Origin: Curvibacter gracilis ATCC BAA-807
GTDB lineage: Bacteria > Pseudomonadota > Gammaproteobacteria > Burkholderiales > Burkholderiaceae_C
Assembly: GCF_000518645.1 (NCBI RefSeq)
Contig: NZ_JADZ01000022.1
Location: 62,001-126,000 of the forward strand
Length of the DNA stretch: 64,000 nucleotides
Direction: 5' to 3'
Part shown: in pieces, positions 50,334 through 59,569 of the stretch
Numbering within the stretch: the first letter of the stretch is position 1
Layout: each line of letters begins with the position of its first letter
Made by a program: the position numbers and the translations under genes
The notes under the pieces: generated by a model
Told to the model about the DNA's origin: nothing
Database searches by the model: none
Seen by the model: only the letters and a program-made list of their open reading frames with translations

Positions 50334-51781
50334 TGGATACCTGCCATGTTGATGTACTTGATGACCAGGTAGTCATCCATGCCGTAGTGCGAGCCCTCGC
50401 GCCCCAAGCCCGACTGCTTGACGCCGCCAAAGGGCGCCACTTCATTCGAGATCAGGCCCGTGTTGACGCCCACCATGCCGTACTCGAGACGCTCTGCCAC
50501 GCGCCACACCCGCCCCAGGTCGCGGGCGTAGAAATAGCTGGCCAAGCCAAACTCGGTGTCATTGGCCAGGGCCACGACCTCGTCCTCAGACTCGAAACGG
50601 AACAGGGGCGCCAGAGGGCCGAAGGTCTCCTCGCGGGCCACCGCCATGTCGAAGGTGACATCCGCCAGCACGGTCGGCTCGAAGAAGGAACGCCCCAGCG
50701 CGTGGCGCTGCCCTCCGGCCAGGACCCGCGCCCCCTTGGCCAGCGCATCGGCGATGTGCTCCTCGACCTTGGCCAGGGCCTTGTCATCGATCAGAGGCCC
50801 CACACGCACCCCCTCGGCCAGGCCGTCGCCAACCTTCAAGGCCTGCACCGCAGCCACCAGTTTGGCGGCAAAGGCGTCATAGACCTTGGCATGGACATAC
50901 AGGCGGTTGGCGCACACACAGGTCTGCCCCGCATTGCGGTATTTGGAAATCATCGCCCCCTCCACCGCCGCATCGAGGTCGGCATCCTCGAACACGATGA
51001 AGGGCGCATTGCCCCCCAGCTCCATGGACACTTTCTTGATGCTGTCCGCGGTCTGCTTCATCAAGGTGCGCCCCACCTCCGTCGAGCCGGTGAAGCTCAG
51101 CTTGCGCACCGCCGGGTGGGTTGCCAACACCCGCCCGATGTCAGCCGCCGACCCCGTCACCACCGACAAGACGCCCGCGGGCACGCCCGCACGTTCGGCC
51201 AGCGCCACCAAGGCCAAGGCCGTCAGGGGTGTCTGTGATGCCGGCTTGAGCACCATCGTGCAGCCCGCAGCCAGGGCCGGGCCCGCCTTGCGGGTGATCA
51301 TGGCGGCCGGAAAGTTCCAGGGCGTGATGGCGGCGCACACGCCAATGGGCTCCTTGGTGACCACGATGCGCTGGCTGCTCAAGGGCGCTGGAATGGTGTC
51401 GCCATAGACGCGCCGGGCCTCTTCGGCAAACCACTCGATGAACGAGGCTGCGTAGGTGATCTCGCCCCGGGCCTCGGCCAGGGGCTTGCCCTGCTCGGCC
51501 GTCATGATGCGGGCCAGATCGTCGGCATGGGCCTGGATCAGCTCGTACCAGCGGCGCAGGATGGCGGCACGCTCTTTGGCCGTGCGGGCTCGCCAGGCCG
51601 GCCAGGCGGCCTGGGCCGCCAGCACGGCACGCTCGGTCTCGGCGGCGCCCAGGCGGGGCACCGAGCCCACGCGCGCCCCGGTGGCCGGGTTGGTCACATC
51701 GATGCGATGCTCGGAAGAGATCCACTGTCCATCGATCAGGCATTGGTCGCGCAGCAGGGAGGGGTCTTGTAGGTTCAACAT
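50330..51781 (-). CDS. NAD(P)-dependent semialdehyde dehydrogenase, GabD-like
   Basis: 483 residues, the length of succinate-semialdehyde dehydrogenases. Oxidises an aldehyde to an acid. Motifs: [23 protein letters not shown], cofactor site [35 protein letters not shown] with general-base Glu, catalytic Cys in [16 protein letters not shown], and [12 protein letters not shown]. The start is [20 protein letters not shown]. In the long minus-strand run, before two Bug receptors and after a second aldehyde dehydrogenase. Confidence 0.9.
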   Translation of the reverse strand: MLNLQDPSLLRDQCLIDGQWISSEHRIDVTNPATGARVGSVPRLGAAETERAVLAAQAAWPAWRARTAKERAAILRRWYELIQAHADDLARIMTAEQGKPLAEARGEITYAASFIEWFAEEARRVYGDTIPAPLSSQRIVVTKEPIGVCAAITPWNFPAAMITRKAGPALAAGCTMVLKPASQTPLTALALVALAERAGVPAGVLSVVTGSAADIGRVLATHPAVRKLSFTGSTEVGRTLMKQTADSIKKVSMELGGNAPFIVFEDADLDAAVEGAMISKYRNAGQTCVCANRLYVHAKVYDAFAAKLVAAVQALKVGDGLAEGVRVGPLIDDKALAKVEEHIADALAKGARVLAGGQRHALGRSFFEPTVLADVTFDMAVAREETFGPLAPLFRFESEDEVVALANDTEFGLASYFYARDLGRVWRVAERLEYGMVGVNTGLISNEVAPFGGVKQSGLGREGSHYGMDDYLVIKYINMAGIQ

Positions 51782-51911
51782 GGCGATTGAAATTTGAGAA
51801 AACCCCCAGGACCCGAAGCCCTGGGGAAAAGCCTGGAGAACAGGCCGTGAAACATCGGGTGAAGGGCAGGCCCGGCGGGGCCTTGCCCATGGAATGGGGC
51901 GCCGCCAGGCG

Positions 51912-53339
51912 CTAGATCTGGGTGATCATCTTGGTGGCCAGGTAGCCGTCGAACAGTTCGGTGCCGCCCTCGCTGCCAATCCCGCTGTCCTTGATGCCGC
52001 CAAAGGGCAGCTCGGGATGGGCCATGCCGAAGTGGTTGATGTTGACCATGCCCGCCTCCAGGCCGTTGGCCACCCGCGTCGAGGTCTGAATCGAGTGGGT
52101 GAACACATAGGACGCCAGGCCAAACGGCACACTGTTGGCCCTGCGCAGCACCTCCTCCAGATCGGTGAAGCGGGTGATGGGCGCAAGGGGGCCGAAGGGC
52201 TCCTCGTTCATCACACGGGCGGTGTCGGGCAGGCCCGTGATCACGGTCGGGGCAAAGAAGTGGCCGGCACCCGGAAGACGGCCGCCACCGCTGAGCACCT
52301 CGCCCCCTTGGCGCCGGGCGTCATCCACCAGGGACTGCACGGCCTCGAGGCGACGCGCGTGCACCAGGGGGCCCATCTGCGACTCGGGCTGCAGGCCATG
52401 GCCCACCGTCACCGAGTTGATGACCTCGGTGAAGGCGCTCACAAAGCGGTCATACACCCGGCTCTGCACATAAAAGCGCGAGGGCGAGACACACACCTGC
52501 CCGGCGTTGCGCACCTTGAAGCGGGCCAGCAGGGTGGCCGCCTGCTCCACATCGGCATCATCAAACACCAGCACCGGAGAATGCCCGCCCAGCTCCATGC
52601 TGACCCGCTTCATGTGGGCCCCCGCCATGGCTGCCAGGTGCTTGCCCACCGGCACGGAGCCCGTGAACGACACCTTGCGCACAATGGGCGACTCGATCAG
52701 GTGCTTGGAGATGGTGGAAGGCACGCCCCACACCACATTGAGCACGCCGGGCGGCAATCCGGCGTCGTGGAACAGGCGGGCCAGGGCATCCACCGCGCTG
52801 GGAGACTCTTCGGGCCCCTTGAGGACCACCGTGCAGCCGGCACCAATGGCCGCCACCACCTTCTTCATGGCCTGCCCCATCGGGAAGTTCCAAGGGCTGA
52901 AGGCCGCGCACACCCCCACGGGCTCGCGTACCACCCACTGGCGCACGAGGGGGTTGCGGGGCGGCACCACGCGGCCGTAGATGCGCCGGCACTCTTCGGC
53001 CGCCCATTCGGCATGTTCGGCGCTGTTGAGCACCTCGGCCACGGCCTCGGCCAGGGGCTTGCCGTTGTCCTGCGTGATGGCCCGTGCAATGTCGTTCGCG
53101 CGCTCGCGGGCCAACTCACCCACCCGGCGCAACACGGCGGAGCGCTCCATGGGCGAGCTGCACCGCCAGGTCTGGAAGGCATGGTCTGCGGCCTGTAGTG
53201 CAACATCCAGGTCTTCACGGGTGGCCCAAGGCAATTCACCCAAGGCCTCCTGCGTTGCGGGATCCCGGATGGTCTGGACTTCGCGCCCTTCGGCACTCAG
53301 GAAGCGGCCATTGATGTAGAGAGAAAGTGAGGGGTACAT
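51912..53339 (-). CDS. Aldehyde dehydrogenase family protein
   Basis: 475 residues, NAD(P)-dependent. [90 protein letters not shown] (Glu) and [15 protein letters not shown] (Cys). Diverged from the downstream dehydrogenase, so it is not a recent duplicate and probably acts on another aldehyde in the same pathway. Lies between a Bug receptor and the GabD-like gene. Confidence 0.9.
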   Translation of the reverse strand: MYPSLSLYINGRFLSAEGREVQTIRDPATQEALGELPWATREDLDVALQAADHAFQTWRCSSPMERSAVLRRVGELARERANDIARAITQDNGKPLAEAVAEVLNSAEHAEWAAEECRRIYGRVVPPRNPLVRQWVVREPVGVCAAFSPWNFPMGQAMKKVVAAIGAGCTVVLKGPEESPSAVDALARLFHDAGLPPGVLNVVWGVPSTISKHLIESPIVRKVSFTGSVPVGKHLAAMAGAHMKRVSMELGGHSPVLVFDDADVEQAATLLARFKVRNAGQVCVSPSRFYVQSRVYDRFVSAFTEVINSVTVGHGLQPESQMGPLVHARRLEAVQSLVDDARRQGGEVLSGGGRLPGAGHFFAPTVITGLPDTARVMNEEPFGPLAPITRFTDLEEVLRRANSVPFGLASYVFTHSIQTSTRVANGLEAGMVNINHFGMAHPELPFGGIKDSGIGSEGGTELFDGYLATKMITQI

Positions 53340-53414
53340 GGTGCGGTGCTCAGAGAATGGGTGGAGCGGTGGGCCCTGCCCCGTTCGGGGCAGAAGGCAC
53401 AGGCAGGAACTTCG

Positions 53415-54389
53415 TCACTCCAGCTTGATGCCGGCCTCCCGGATGATCTTTCCGTAGCGCACGGCGTCCTTTTTCATGGATGCCAGGGTTTGCTGCGGCG
53501 TTGAGGTGGCCACGTCCATGCCGCGCACCGCATAAGTGCCCTTGACCTGAGACGAGTCCATGACCTTGGCCACGGCCTGGTTGATCTGCGTCACCACCGC
53601 ATCGGGCACCCTGGAGGGCGCAAACAAGGCGAAGACGGTCGAGGGGATGGTGCCGGGCTTGCCGCCCGCCTCGGCCAGCGTGGGCACATCGGGCAGGTAC
53701 ATGGCGCGCTGCGTGTCGCCCATGGCCAGCAGGCGGATCTTGCCGCTCTTGGCGTGGGCCTGCATCACCATGCCGCCCGCCATCACGGCATCCACCTCAC
53801 CCGACAACAAGCCCAGCACGGCGGGCGCCACGCCCCGGTAGGGCACGTAGGAGAAGTTCAGGCCGTGCGCCTGCTTGAGCATCTCCATGCCGATGTGGTT
53901 GACATGGCCGTTGCCACCGGTGCCGATGTTGACACCGCCCGGTGCGGTCTTGGCGTATTTCAGGAACTCGGCAAAGTTCTTCACCGGAAGGCCTTCGCGC
54001 ACCCCCACGAACAGGTTGACACCCGCCAGATCGGACACCGGCTTCAGGGCCGTCTCCCACTGGTAAGGCATCTTGGCGTACAGCACCGGGTTGGTGACCA
54101 CGGCCAGGCGATCCACCATCAGCAAAGTGCTTCCGTCAGCATCTCCCTTGGTCACCACCTCGGTGCCGACGATGGAGTTGGCACCGGGGCGGTTGTCCAC
54201 CACAAAGGCCTTGCCGGTCTGCTTGCTCAGGGCATTGCCCAGGTCGCGGGCCAGCACGTCGGGCTCGGTACCGGGTGGGTAGGGCACCACGATGCGGACC
54301 GTGGCGGGCGGCCAGGACTGTGCCATGGCGGACACGGCACCCAGTGCCAGCAGGCAGAAGGCCAGAAAACGGGATTTTGAGCGGTTCAT
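53415..54389 (-). CDS. Bug-family periplasmic receptor
   Basis: 324 residues from the ATG at 54389. Signal peptide FLAFCLLALGAVSAMAQ; motifs [59 protein letters not shown] and YVPYRGVAPAVLGLLSGE. Placed between the aromatic hydroxylase and the dehydrogenases of the catabolic run, so it is the best candidate receptor for that pathway's substrate. Related to the receptor at 44632. Confidence 0.92.
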   Translation of the reverse strand: MNRSKSRFLAFCLLALGAVSAMAQSWPPATVRIVVPYPPGTEPDVLARDLGNALSKQTGKAFVVDNRPGANSIVGTEVVTKGDADGSTLLMVDRLAVVTNPVLYAKMPYQWETALKPVSDLAGVNLFVGVREGLPVKNFAEFLKYAKTAPGGVNIGTGGNGHVNHIGMEMLKQAHGLNFSYVPYRGVAPAVLGLLSGEVDAVMAGGMVMQAHAKSGKIRLLAMGDTQRAMYLPDVPTLAEAGGKPGTIPSTVFALFAPSRVPDAVVTQINQAVAKVMDSSQVKGTYAVRGMDVATSTPQQTLASMKKDAVRYGKIIREAGIKLE

Positions 54390-54525
54390 GGGGGGGCTTT
54401 CTTGAGGGAACGAGACACAGAACTCAACAACACAGGCGGCCGACGCCTGGCCGCAGCCAAGCGCGGCCCGGCGGCGATGCCGCCACGGCGACACCGGCGC
54501 TTTCAGCGCGATCGGCGCGATCGCC

Positions 54526-56145
54526 CTACCGCACCACCGTGCGACAGAACTCAGTCAGTTGTTCGGGTGCGCTGGCCGCCAGGCCGGCCGCAGCCACAAA
54601 CCGGTCCGGGCGGATCAACACCCAGTCCACACCACGGGCCTGGAACCAGGCGTTCAAGAGGTTGTCGGTGTCCTGGATGAGGTTGACCATCGGCGCCTCA
54701 CCCGTGCAGCGATTCACTTCCCAGGCACTGCTTCGGGCCCTGACGGCCACAAATTGATCGCACTTCAGCAGTCGCAGCTGTTCGGCCAACGCGGGGCTCA
54801 TCTGCGCCAAGGGATTGCAGCGCCAGCTGACCAATGCAAAACACCCGCCGATCACATCGTCGAGCTTGCGCGGCTCACCCGAAATCTGCTCGACCACGGG
54901 CTGGATGAACATGCGCCCCACCAGATCGTCGCGAGCGGCATGCCCGCTGTTCAGCACCACGCCCTTGACGAAGCGCGGCATGGGCTTGAACTTCATCTGC
55001 AGCACGTAGTCGCGCACCTTGGGAATGTTCTTGATCGACAGAAAGAAGCGGTCCCGCAGCCAGGCGACCAGGCGGTTGCGCTGCGACAGCACCGAGCCGA
55101 ACAGGTCCGCCAGGTCAATCATGGCCTGGGCGTGGGCATGGCGCTCGTCGTGGTAGCTGGCCAGCAATTCAGGCTTCATGCGGCCGCGCACGATCCAGGC
55201 CAGCTTCCAGGCCAGGTTGAACGCATCGCGCAAGCCGGCATTGAGCCCCTGCCCGATCCAGGGCGGGGTGATGTGCGCCGTGTCGCCTGCCAGGCACACC
55301 CGGCCCACCACGAAGTCCTTGGCCACGCGCGAGTTGTGGGTGTAGACACGGGCCCGGATCACCTTCAGGCGCTCGGGATGTTCGACATGGTGGCTCAGCA
55401 GCATCTGCACCTTCTCGGGTGTCAGCATCTGGTCGCCATCCTCACCGGGGAACAACATGAACTCCCAGCGGCGCAGCCCATAGGGCAGGCGCAGGCAGAC
55501 ATAGGGCCGGCGGGGCTCGCAATGCAGCGCGGTGTAGGGGGCGTCAAGCGGGTCATCCTCACACTCGATGACCACCCATTTGTGCGAATGGGTCTCGCCC
55601 TCATACGGCACTTTGAGAATGCCCTCGCGCACGGTGCTGCGTGCGCCGTCCGAAGCCACCAGGTACTGCGCACGGACCGTGCTCATGCTGCCATCGGCCT
55701 GGCGCAAGGTCGCGTCCACGCCGTGCTCGTCCTGCACCAGCGAGAGCAACTCCACTCCCAGGGCCATCTCGACATGCGGGTAGCGGGCCAGCCCCTTGCG
55801 CAAGGTGGCCTCGCCCAGCGGCTGGGAAAACAGGTTGCGACGACACCAGCCGAATTCACGCGTGCTGGGCAGGATCTCGGCGAAGCATTGCTTGGCCGCC
55901 GTGTACATGCGCATGGGCACGTTCTGGATCATGTCGCGCAGCATGTCCTCGGCCAGGCCTGCGGCCTGGAAGGTGCGCAAGGCTTCATCATCCAGACCCA
56001 CCGCGCGCGGAAAATCCAGAATCGCCGGACTGCGGTCGATGAGCAGGGTTTCGATCCCGTAGCTGCCCAGCAGGTTGGCGATGGTGACCCCACAGGGGCC
56101 AGCGCCAACAATCAGGACCGGAACTTCTTTTTTGTCTTGGGACAT
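54526..56145 (-). CDS. FAD-dependent aromatic hydroxylase, MhpA-like
   Basis: Single-component flavoprotein monooxygenase, 539 residues, near the length of 3-(3-hydroxyphenyl)propionate hydroxylase. FAD-binding GAGPCG at residues 14-19 with LLIDRS, the NADPH/FAD motif ASDGARSTVRE, and GDTAHITPPWIGQGLNAGLRDAFNLAWKLAW near residue 290. The C-terminal thioredoxin-like part ends VLIRPDRFVAAAG. It would hydroxylate a phenolic or heteroaromatic ring with NAD(P)H and oxygen, giving a catechol-like product for the neighbouring VOC protein. Probably the pathway's committing enzyme. Confidence 0.87.
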   Translation of the reverse strand: MSQDKKEVPVLIVGAGPCGVTIANLLGSYGIETLLIDRSPAILDFPRAVGLDDEALRTFQAAGLAEDMLRDMIQNVPMRMYTAAKQCFAEILPSTREFGWCRRNLFSQPLGEATLRKGLARYPHVEMALGVELLSLVQDEHGVDATLRQADGSMSTVRAQYLVASDGARSTVREGILKVPYEGETHSHKWVVIECEDDPLDAPYTALHCEPRRPYVCLRLPYGLRRWEFMLFPGEDGDQMLTPEKVQMLLSHHVEHPERLKVIRARVYTHNSRVAKDFVVGRVCLAGDTAHITPPWIGQGLNAGLRDAFNLAWKLAWIVRGRMKPELLASYHDERHAHAQAMIDLADLFGSVLSQRNRLVAWLRDRFFLSIKNIPKVRDYVLQMKFKPMPRFVKGVVLNSGHAARDDLVGRMFIQPVVEQISGEPRKLDDVIGGCFALVSWRCNPLAQMSPALAEQLRLLKCDQFVAVRARSSAWEVNRCTGEAPMVNLIQDTDNLLNAWFQARGVDWVLIRPDRFVAAAGLAASAPEQLTEFCRTVVR

Positions 56146-56171
56146 GTTGGGGGGGGTAACGATGGGGTGTT

Positions 56172-56468
56172 TCAGATCGGGCTCAGCAACTGGCTTTCCT
56201 GACGGATCAACAGGTGCCGGACCGCCTTGCGGAAGTCCGTGAAGCGCGGGTCTTGCAGCAGTTCGGCACGCCGCCTGGCGCGGTCTTCAAAGCTGTCGAA
56301 TGCCCACAGGAACTTCAGCTCGTTCAGGTCACCGCTCTCGGGCTGCAACAGGCTGACCAATTGGCCCAGGATGCCGACCTGGACCTCGCGCCCGAGTTCG
56401 TTGTAGGTCTTCACATAGTCCCTAAGGCCGCCGGGGACCAGGGTGTAGGTTCTCAATTCGTAGATCAT
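56172..56468 (-). CDS. NIPSNAP-family protein
   Basis: 98 residues from the ATG at 56468 (MIYELRTYTLVPGGLRDYVKTYNELGREVQ), a dimeric alpha/beta-barrel (ferredoxin-like) domain. The middle reads LNELKFLWAFDSFEDRARRRAELLQDPRF, classic for NIPSNAP. Such small proteins recur in aromatic and alkaloid degradation operons, but no catalytic role is established. It lies between the hydrolase (47 bases) and the hydroxylase (26 bases). Confidence 0.85.
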   Translation of the reverse strand: MIYELRTYTLVPGGLRDYVKTYNELGREVQVGILGQLVSLLQPESGDLNELKFLWAFDSFEDRARRRAELLQDPRFTDFRKAVRHLLIRQESQLLSPI

Positions 56469-56515
56469 TTTTCGGTGTTTCCGTCGAACGGGAAGGGCAT
56501 CAGGGGGCGGCTGGA

Positions 56516-57361
56516 TCACAGCTGGCGCGACAGGAATTGCCACACCACCTGGTTGAATCGCTCCGCCTGGTCGTCATGGATGTAATGGCCCGCATTCGCA
56601 ATCTCGGTGGCTTGCAGGCTCGGGTTGAGCCGCCGCATCTCGCTCACCATCTCGGGCTGCAGGTAGTCAGAACGACCGCCTCGGATCACCAAGGTGGGGC
56701 ATTGGATGGCTTGCACACTGGGGCGAAGATCGACCACGCGCGCTGGGTCGGGGTCAAGCCGTGTCGCGGCGATGCCGGCATGGTCATAGCGCCAGGTCCA
56801 TCGCCCCTGCGGGGTCTGCTTGAGCATCTGCTGCAAACGCTGATGCCTGGCCGCCTCGGACACGGTGGGCCGAAGCGCCCGCATGAAATCTGCGGCCAGC
56901 TCCCAGCTCTCGAACTCGCTGGGGGTGGTGGCCAGCTCCTTGCGGATCCGAACCGCGCCCGCACTGGTGTCAAAGGCGCCGGGGCCGGCGTCCTCGATCA
57001 CCAGCCGACCCACCCGACCCGGGTGTTCGGCGGCATAGACCAGCGCGTTGATCCCCCCCATCGAATGCCCGAGCAGATCAAACTGCGCCAGGTGCAGGTG
57101 ATCGACCAGGGCCGCCAGGTCGGCCACATATGCATCGGTGTAGTAGTTCCAGGCCGGATCCCAATCGGTTTGCCCTCGGCCGCGCTGGTCAAAGGCAATG
57201 ACCCTGAAGTCAGGCTGGAGCGCCGCGGCCACACCGGCAAAGGTCTCGGCATAGCCCCGGATGCCATGCATCATCACAATGGGTCGAGCGCCCGGGTCAC
57301 CCCACTCCGTGACGTGGAAATTGAGCCCCTGGAGAGGCAGTGTGTCGTCGCGACGTTCCAT
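56516..57361 (-). CDS. Alpha/beta-fold hydrolase
   Basis: 281 residues. Oxyanion HG motif MMHGIRGYAETF, nucleophile elbow LLGHSMGGINALVYA with Ser near residue 99, acid residue in the VIRGGRSDYL region and His in AGHYIHDDQAERF. Similar proteins act as C-C bond hydrolases in meta-cleavage pathways, as lactonases or as amide hydrolases. Its place between a VOC protein and an aromatic hydroxylase favours ring-cleavage product hydrolysis. 12 bases after the AA_synth-family gene. Confidence 0.88.
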   Translation of the reverse strand: MERRDDTLPLQGLNFHVTEWGDPGARPIVMMHGIRGYAETFAGVAAALQPDFRVIAFDQRGRGQTDWDPAWNYYTDAYVADLAALVDHLHLAQFDLLGHSMGGINALVYAAEHPGRVGRLVIEDAGPGAFDTSAGAVRIRKELATTPSEFESWELAADFMRALRPTVSEAARHQRLQQMLKQTPQGRWTWRYDHAGIAATRLDPDPARVVDLRPSVQAIQCPTLVIRGGRSDYLQPEMVSEMRRLNPSLQATEIANAGHYIHDDQAERFNQVVWQFLSRQL

Positions 57362-57373
57362 GGCGGCCTCAGC

Positions 57374-57976
57374 TCAGACCAGGCCGTCCAGGCCCTTGAC
57401 CTCGGAAGCCTTCAAGCCGCCCAGGCGCGCATTGAGGCGCCCGCGAGTGGCAAAGCTCCAGCACACGATGACCTCGTCGCGATTCGGGCCATCATTGAAC
57501 AGAGCGCTCACCGAGTCATAGTGCGAACGCACATACAGGGCATCCTTGTGGGCCAGCGGGATGTCCAGCACCGTGCCGGGCCCGCCGCGCTTGCCCGTCG
57601 AGGGCACCCAAGACTTGCCCCCGCCCAGGGCGTCGCGGATCGGATTGGCGGCCGGGTTGGTCAACAGGGCGTTGCCGTGCTCATATTCACCGTCAGTGCC
57701 CACCAGGATGGCCTTGCCATAGCTTTCGATGGCCTGCCCGTTGGCGGCTTGCTGGATACGGCGGCCGAACTCCTGGCCCAGCGCCACAGAGCCTTCGATC
57801 CAGGCGCTGAGGTCAGGCTCGTAGCGACCTGCGTAGGGGTTGTGGATGCAGGCCGCCAGCACGAACTTGCGCAGGGGTTCACCGTCTGCAGGTGCACCGG
57901 TCTCGCCGGCCAGGGTGTCTTCAACCTGCAAGTACCACTTGCGGATGTGGAAGGCGCCAAAGTTCAGGGTTCTCAT
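57374..57976 (-). CDS. Amino acid synthesis (AA_synth) family protein
   Basis: 200 residues with IRKWYLQVEDTLAGETG, AACIHNPYAGRYEPDLSAWIEGSVALGQEF, SYGKAILVGTDGEYEHGNALLTNPAANPIRDALGGGKSWVPSTGKRG and VRSHYDSVSALFNDGPNRDEVIVCWSFATRGR. I recognise this as the family named for a proposed role in amino acid synthesis; no reaction is firmly known. Conserved Glu-His-Gly and Lys residues suggest an enzyme. Here it is embedded in a catabolic operon between a hydrolase and a VOC protein, so a ring or amide hydrolysis role is conceivable. Confidence 0.75.
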   Translation of the reverse strand: MRTLNFGAFHIRKWYLQVEDTLAGETGAPADGEPLRKFVLAACIHNPYAGRYEPDLSAWIEGSVALGQEFGRRIQQAANGQAIESYGKAILVGTDGEYEHGNALLTNPAANPIRDALGGGKSWVPSTGKRGGPGTVLDIPLAHKDALYVRSHYDSVSALFNDGPNRDEVIVCWSFATRGRLNARLGGLKASEVKGLDGLV

Positions 57977-58006
57977 GGGTATTCTTTCAACTCAAAGTGG
58001 ATGGAT

Positions 58007-58489
58007 TCAAAGCGGCGTCAAATCAAAGGGGCGGCTCGGAGCGTCGTAGTCGCCCAGCAGGCGTTTGCCCTCTTCGTCGTCGTGCACGGTCTCGAGGAAG
58101 AACTCGAAGCGATGCCCGTCCGGATCCGTGAAATACAGGCCATAGCCCACGGCGTGGTCAGTGGTCTTCACCACCGGCACGTTCTTGCGCAGCAACATGC
58201 CGTAGAGACGACGCAGGTCATCCATCGACCCCTCGATCTCCAGCCCGTAGTGCTGCATGTTGATGTCGCCTCGGACCTCCGCCGTCGGGCTGGCCGGGTC
58301 GACCTGGATCAATGCGATGTCGTGGTGCTTCTGACCGAAAGAGAGAAACACCCACCGATCGCCACGCGCCGTGACCTCCATGCCCAGCACGTCCTCGTAC
58401 CAGGAGGCCGTCTCGAAGGGGTTCTTGACGAACAGCGCCAGGTGGGTACGGCGAATGCGGGGCCGTACATCAGATGAGGGCGTAGACAT
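58007..58489 (-). CDS. VOC-family (glyoxalase/extradiol dioxygenase) protein
   Basis: 160 residues from the ATG at 58489, after GGGAG; the ATG at 58504 overlaps the previous stop. Two beta-alpha-beta-beta-beta modules. Likely metal ligands: His in RRTHLALFV, His in MQHYGLEIEG and Glu in HRFEFFLETV, the 2-His-1-Glu arrangement of type I extradiol dioxygenases. The length is that of a single-domain enzyme, shorter than classical two-domain dioxygenases. In this operon it may cleave the ring made by the FAD hydroxylase; isomerase or lyase activity is the alternative. Confidence 0.82.
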   Translation of the reverse strand: MSTPSSDVRPRIRRTHLALFVKNPFETASWYEDVLGMEVTARGDRWVFLSFGQKHHDIALIQVDPASPTAEVRGDINMQHYGLEIEGSMDDLRRLYGMLLRKNVPVVKTTDHAVGYGLYFTDPDGHRFEFFLETVHDDEEGKRLLGDYDAPSRPFDLTPL

Positions 58490-58503
58490 GAAGCTCCCAG
58501 GCA

Positions 58504-59541
58504 TCAGTTGATGGATTGCGGATGCGCATGGACCGGGGCCTCGAACGGTGTCCAGGCAATCGAGGTGATTTCGCTGAACTCACGCCACTCCTTGAACCAG
58601 GTCCGGCCTGCATCGGTGGAGCGCAGCAGGTCGCCGTACTTGGTGCCGGCAAACACCAGGTCGGGGTCGGCCGCATGGGTCCCGAAAGCCCACACGGTCG
58701 AGTTGGGCGCGGTGTGCAGCAAGGCGGTGCTCCAGGTCTGGCCACGGTCTTCTGAACGGTAGATCTTGGTCCGGGTACCCGGTGTGCCGTCGCCAATGGC
58801 CAGCAACAGCGCCTGCCCCGCAGCGCCCGTCACCTGGACCGTGCGCGTGTAGTACATGCCGTCAAACCGTTCGCGCGAGGGCTTGTGGACGAAGGACTTG
58901 CCGCCATCGGTGCTCTCGCAGACCGAGTTCACGGTGAGCACGAAATGGCGCACCGGGTCTTGCGCGGTGGCCGGCAGGATGGTGATCGCATGGATGTCGG
59001 AGTTGTTGATGCCCGCCCGGGGCACATCCATGCGTTCCCAATGGTCGCCTTGGTCGGTGCTGCGCCAGGCGCCACCTTCCTCGACGCCGAACCAGACCTC
59101 GTGGTGGTTCACCGGGTTGACGCACATCGTCAGAATCCGGGGGCGGTTGACGCCCTGGCAGAACTCCGGCAGCTCGACACCCAGACGCTCCCAGCTCAGG
59201 CCGCCGTCGCGGGAGCGGCAGGTGAAGGCACGCGAAGGCGCCCCGGTGCCGGCGTAGACGACTTTCGGGTCCACCGGGTCGAAGGCGATGGCCCAGACGG
59301 TCTGACCGTCCATGGGCGAGCTGACCCGGCTGAAATGGGCGCCACCATCGGTGCTGAGGCACAGCCCCACATCGGCACCCGCCAACACCCGCTGGGGGTC
59401 GGCCGGGTCCACCGCCAGCGCCCGCACCGTGCCGTCGAATTCAATGGCTTCCTTGAGCCCCAGGCGATGCCAACTGGCACCGTTGTCCACGCTGCGCAAA
59501 ATGCCCTGGCCCGCAGTGGCCACAAGAATGGTTCCCTTCAT
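58504..59541 (-). CDS. BNR/Asp-box beta-propeller protein
   Basis: 345 residues from the ATG at 59541 (MKGTILVATAGQGILRSVDNGASWHRLGLKE). Repeated Asp-box motifs: SVDNGASW, STDGGAHF, SRDGGLSW, STDQGDHW, STDGGKSF, SEDRGQTW and STDAGRTW, seven copies for a six- or seven-bladed propeller of the sialidase/sortilin-like type. No signal peptide, so cytosolic. Sialidase catalytic residues are not evident. Its presence between an SDR and a VOC protein in a small-molecule catabolic operon is unusual; it may be a lactonase-like enzyme or a scaffold. Confidence 0.83.
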   Translation of the reverse strand: MKGTILVATAGQGILRSVDNGASWHRLGLKEAIEFDGTVRALAVDPADPQRVLAGADVGLCLSTDGGAHFSRVSSPMDGQTVWAIAFDPVDPKVVYAGTGAPSRAFTCRSRDGGLSWERLGVELPEFCQGVNRPRILTMCVNPVNHHEVWFGVEEGGAWRSTDQGDHWERMDVPRAGINNSDIHAITILPATAQDPVRHFVLTVNSVCESTDGGKSFVHKPSRERFDGMYYTRTVQVTGAAGQALLLAIGDGTPGTRTKIYRSEDRGQTWSTALLHTAPNSTVWAFGTHAADPDLVFAGTKYGDLLRSTDAGRTWFKEWREFSEITSIAWTPFEAPVHAHPQSIN

Positions 59542-59569
59542 GGGTGTTCCTTTTGGGGTGAATGAGCGA

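Noticed and set aside
54470-54484. GC-rich hairpin GGCGGCGATGCCGCC between the FAD hydroxylase and a Bug receptor
   Set aside because: Six-base stem with no U-run in very GC-rich DNA; not convincing as a terminator or REP element.
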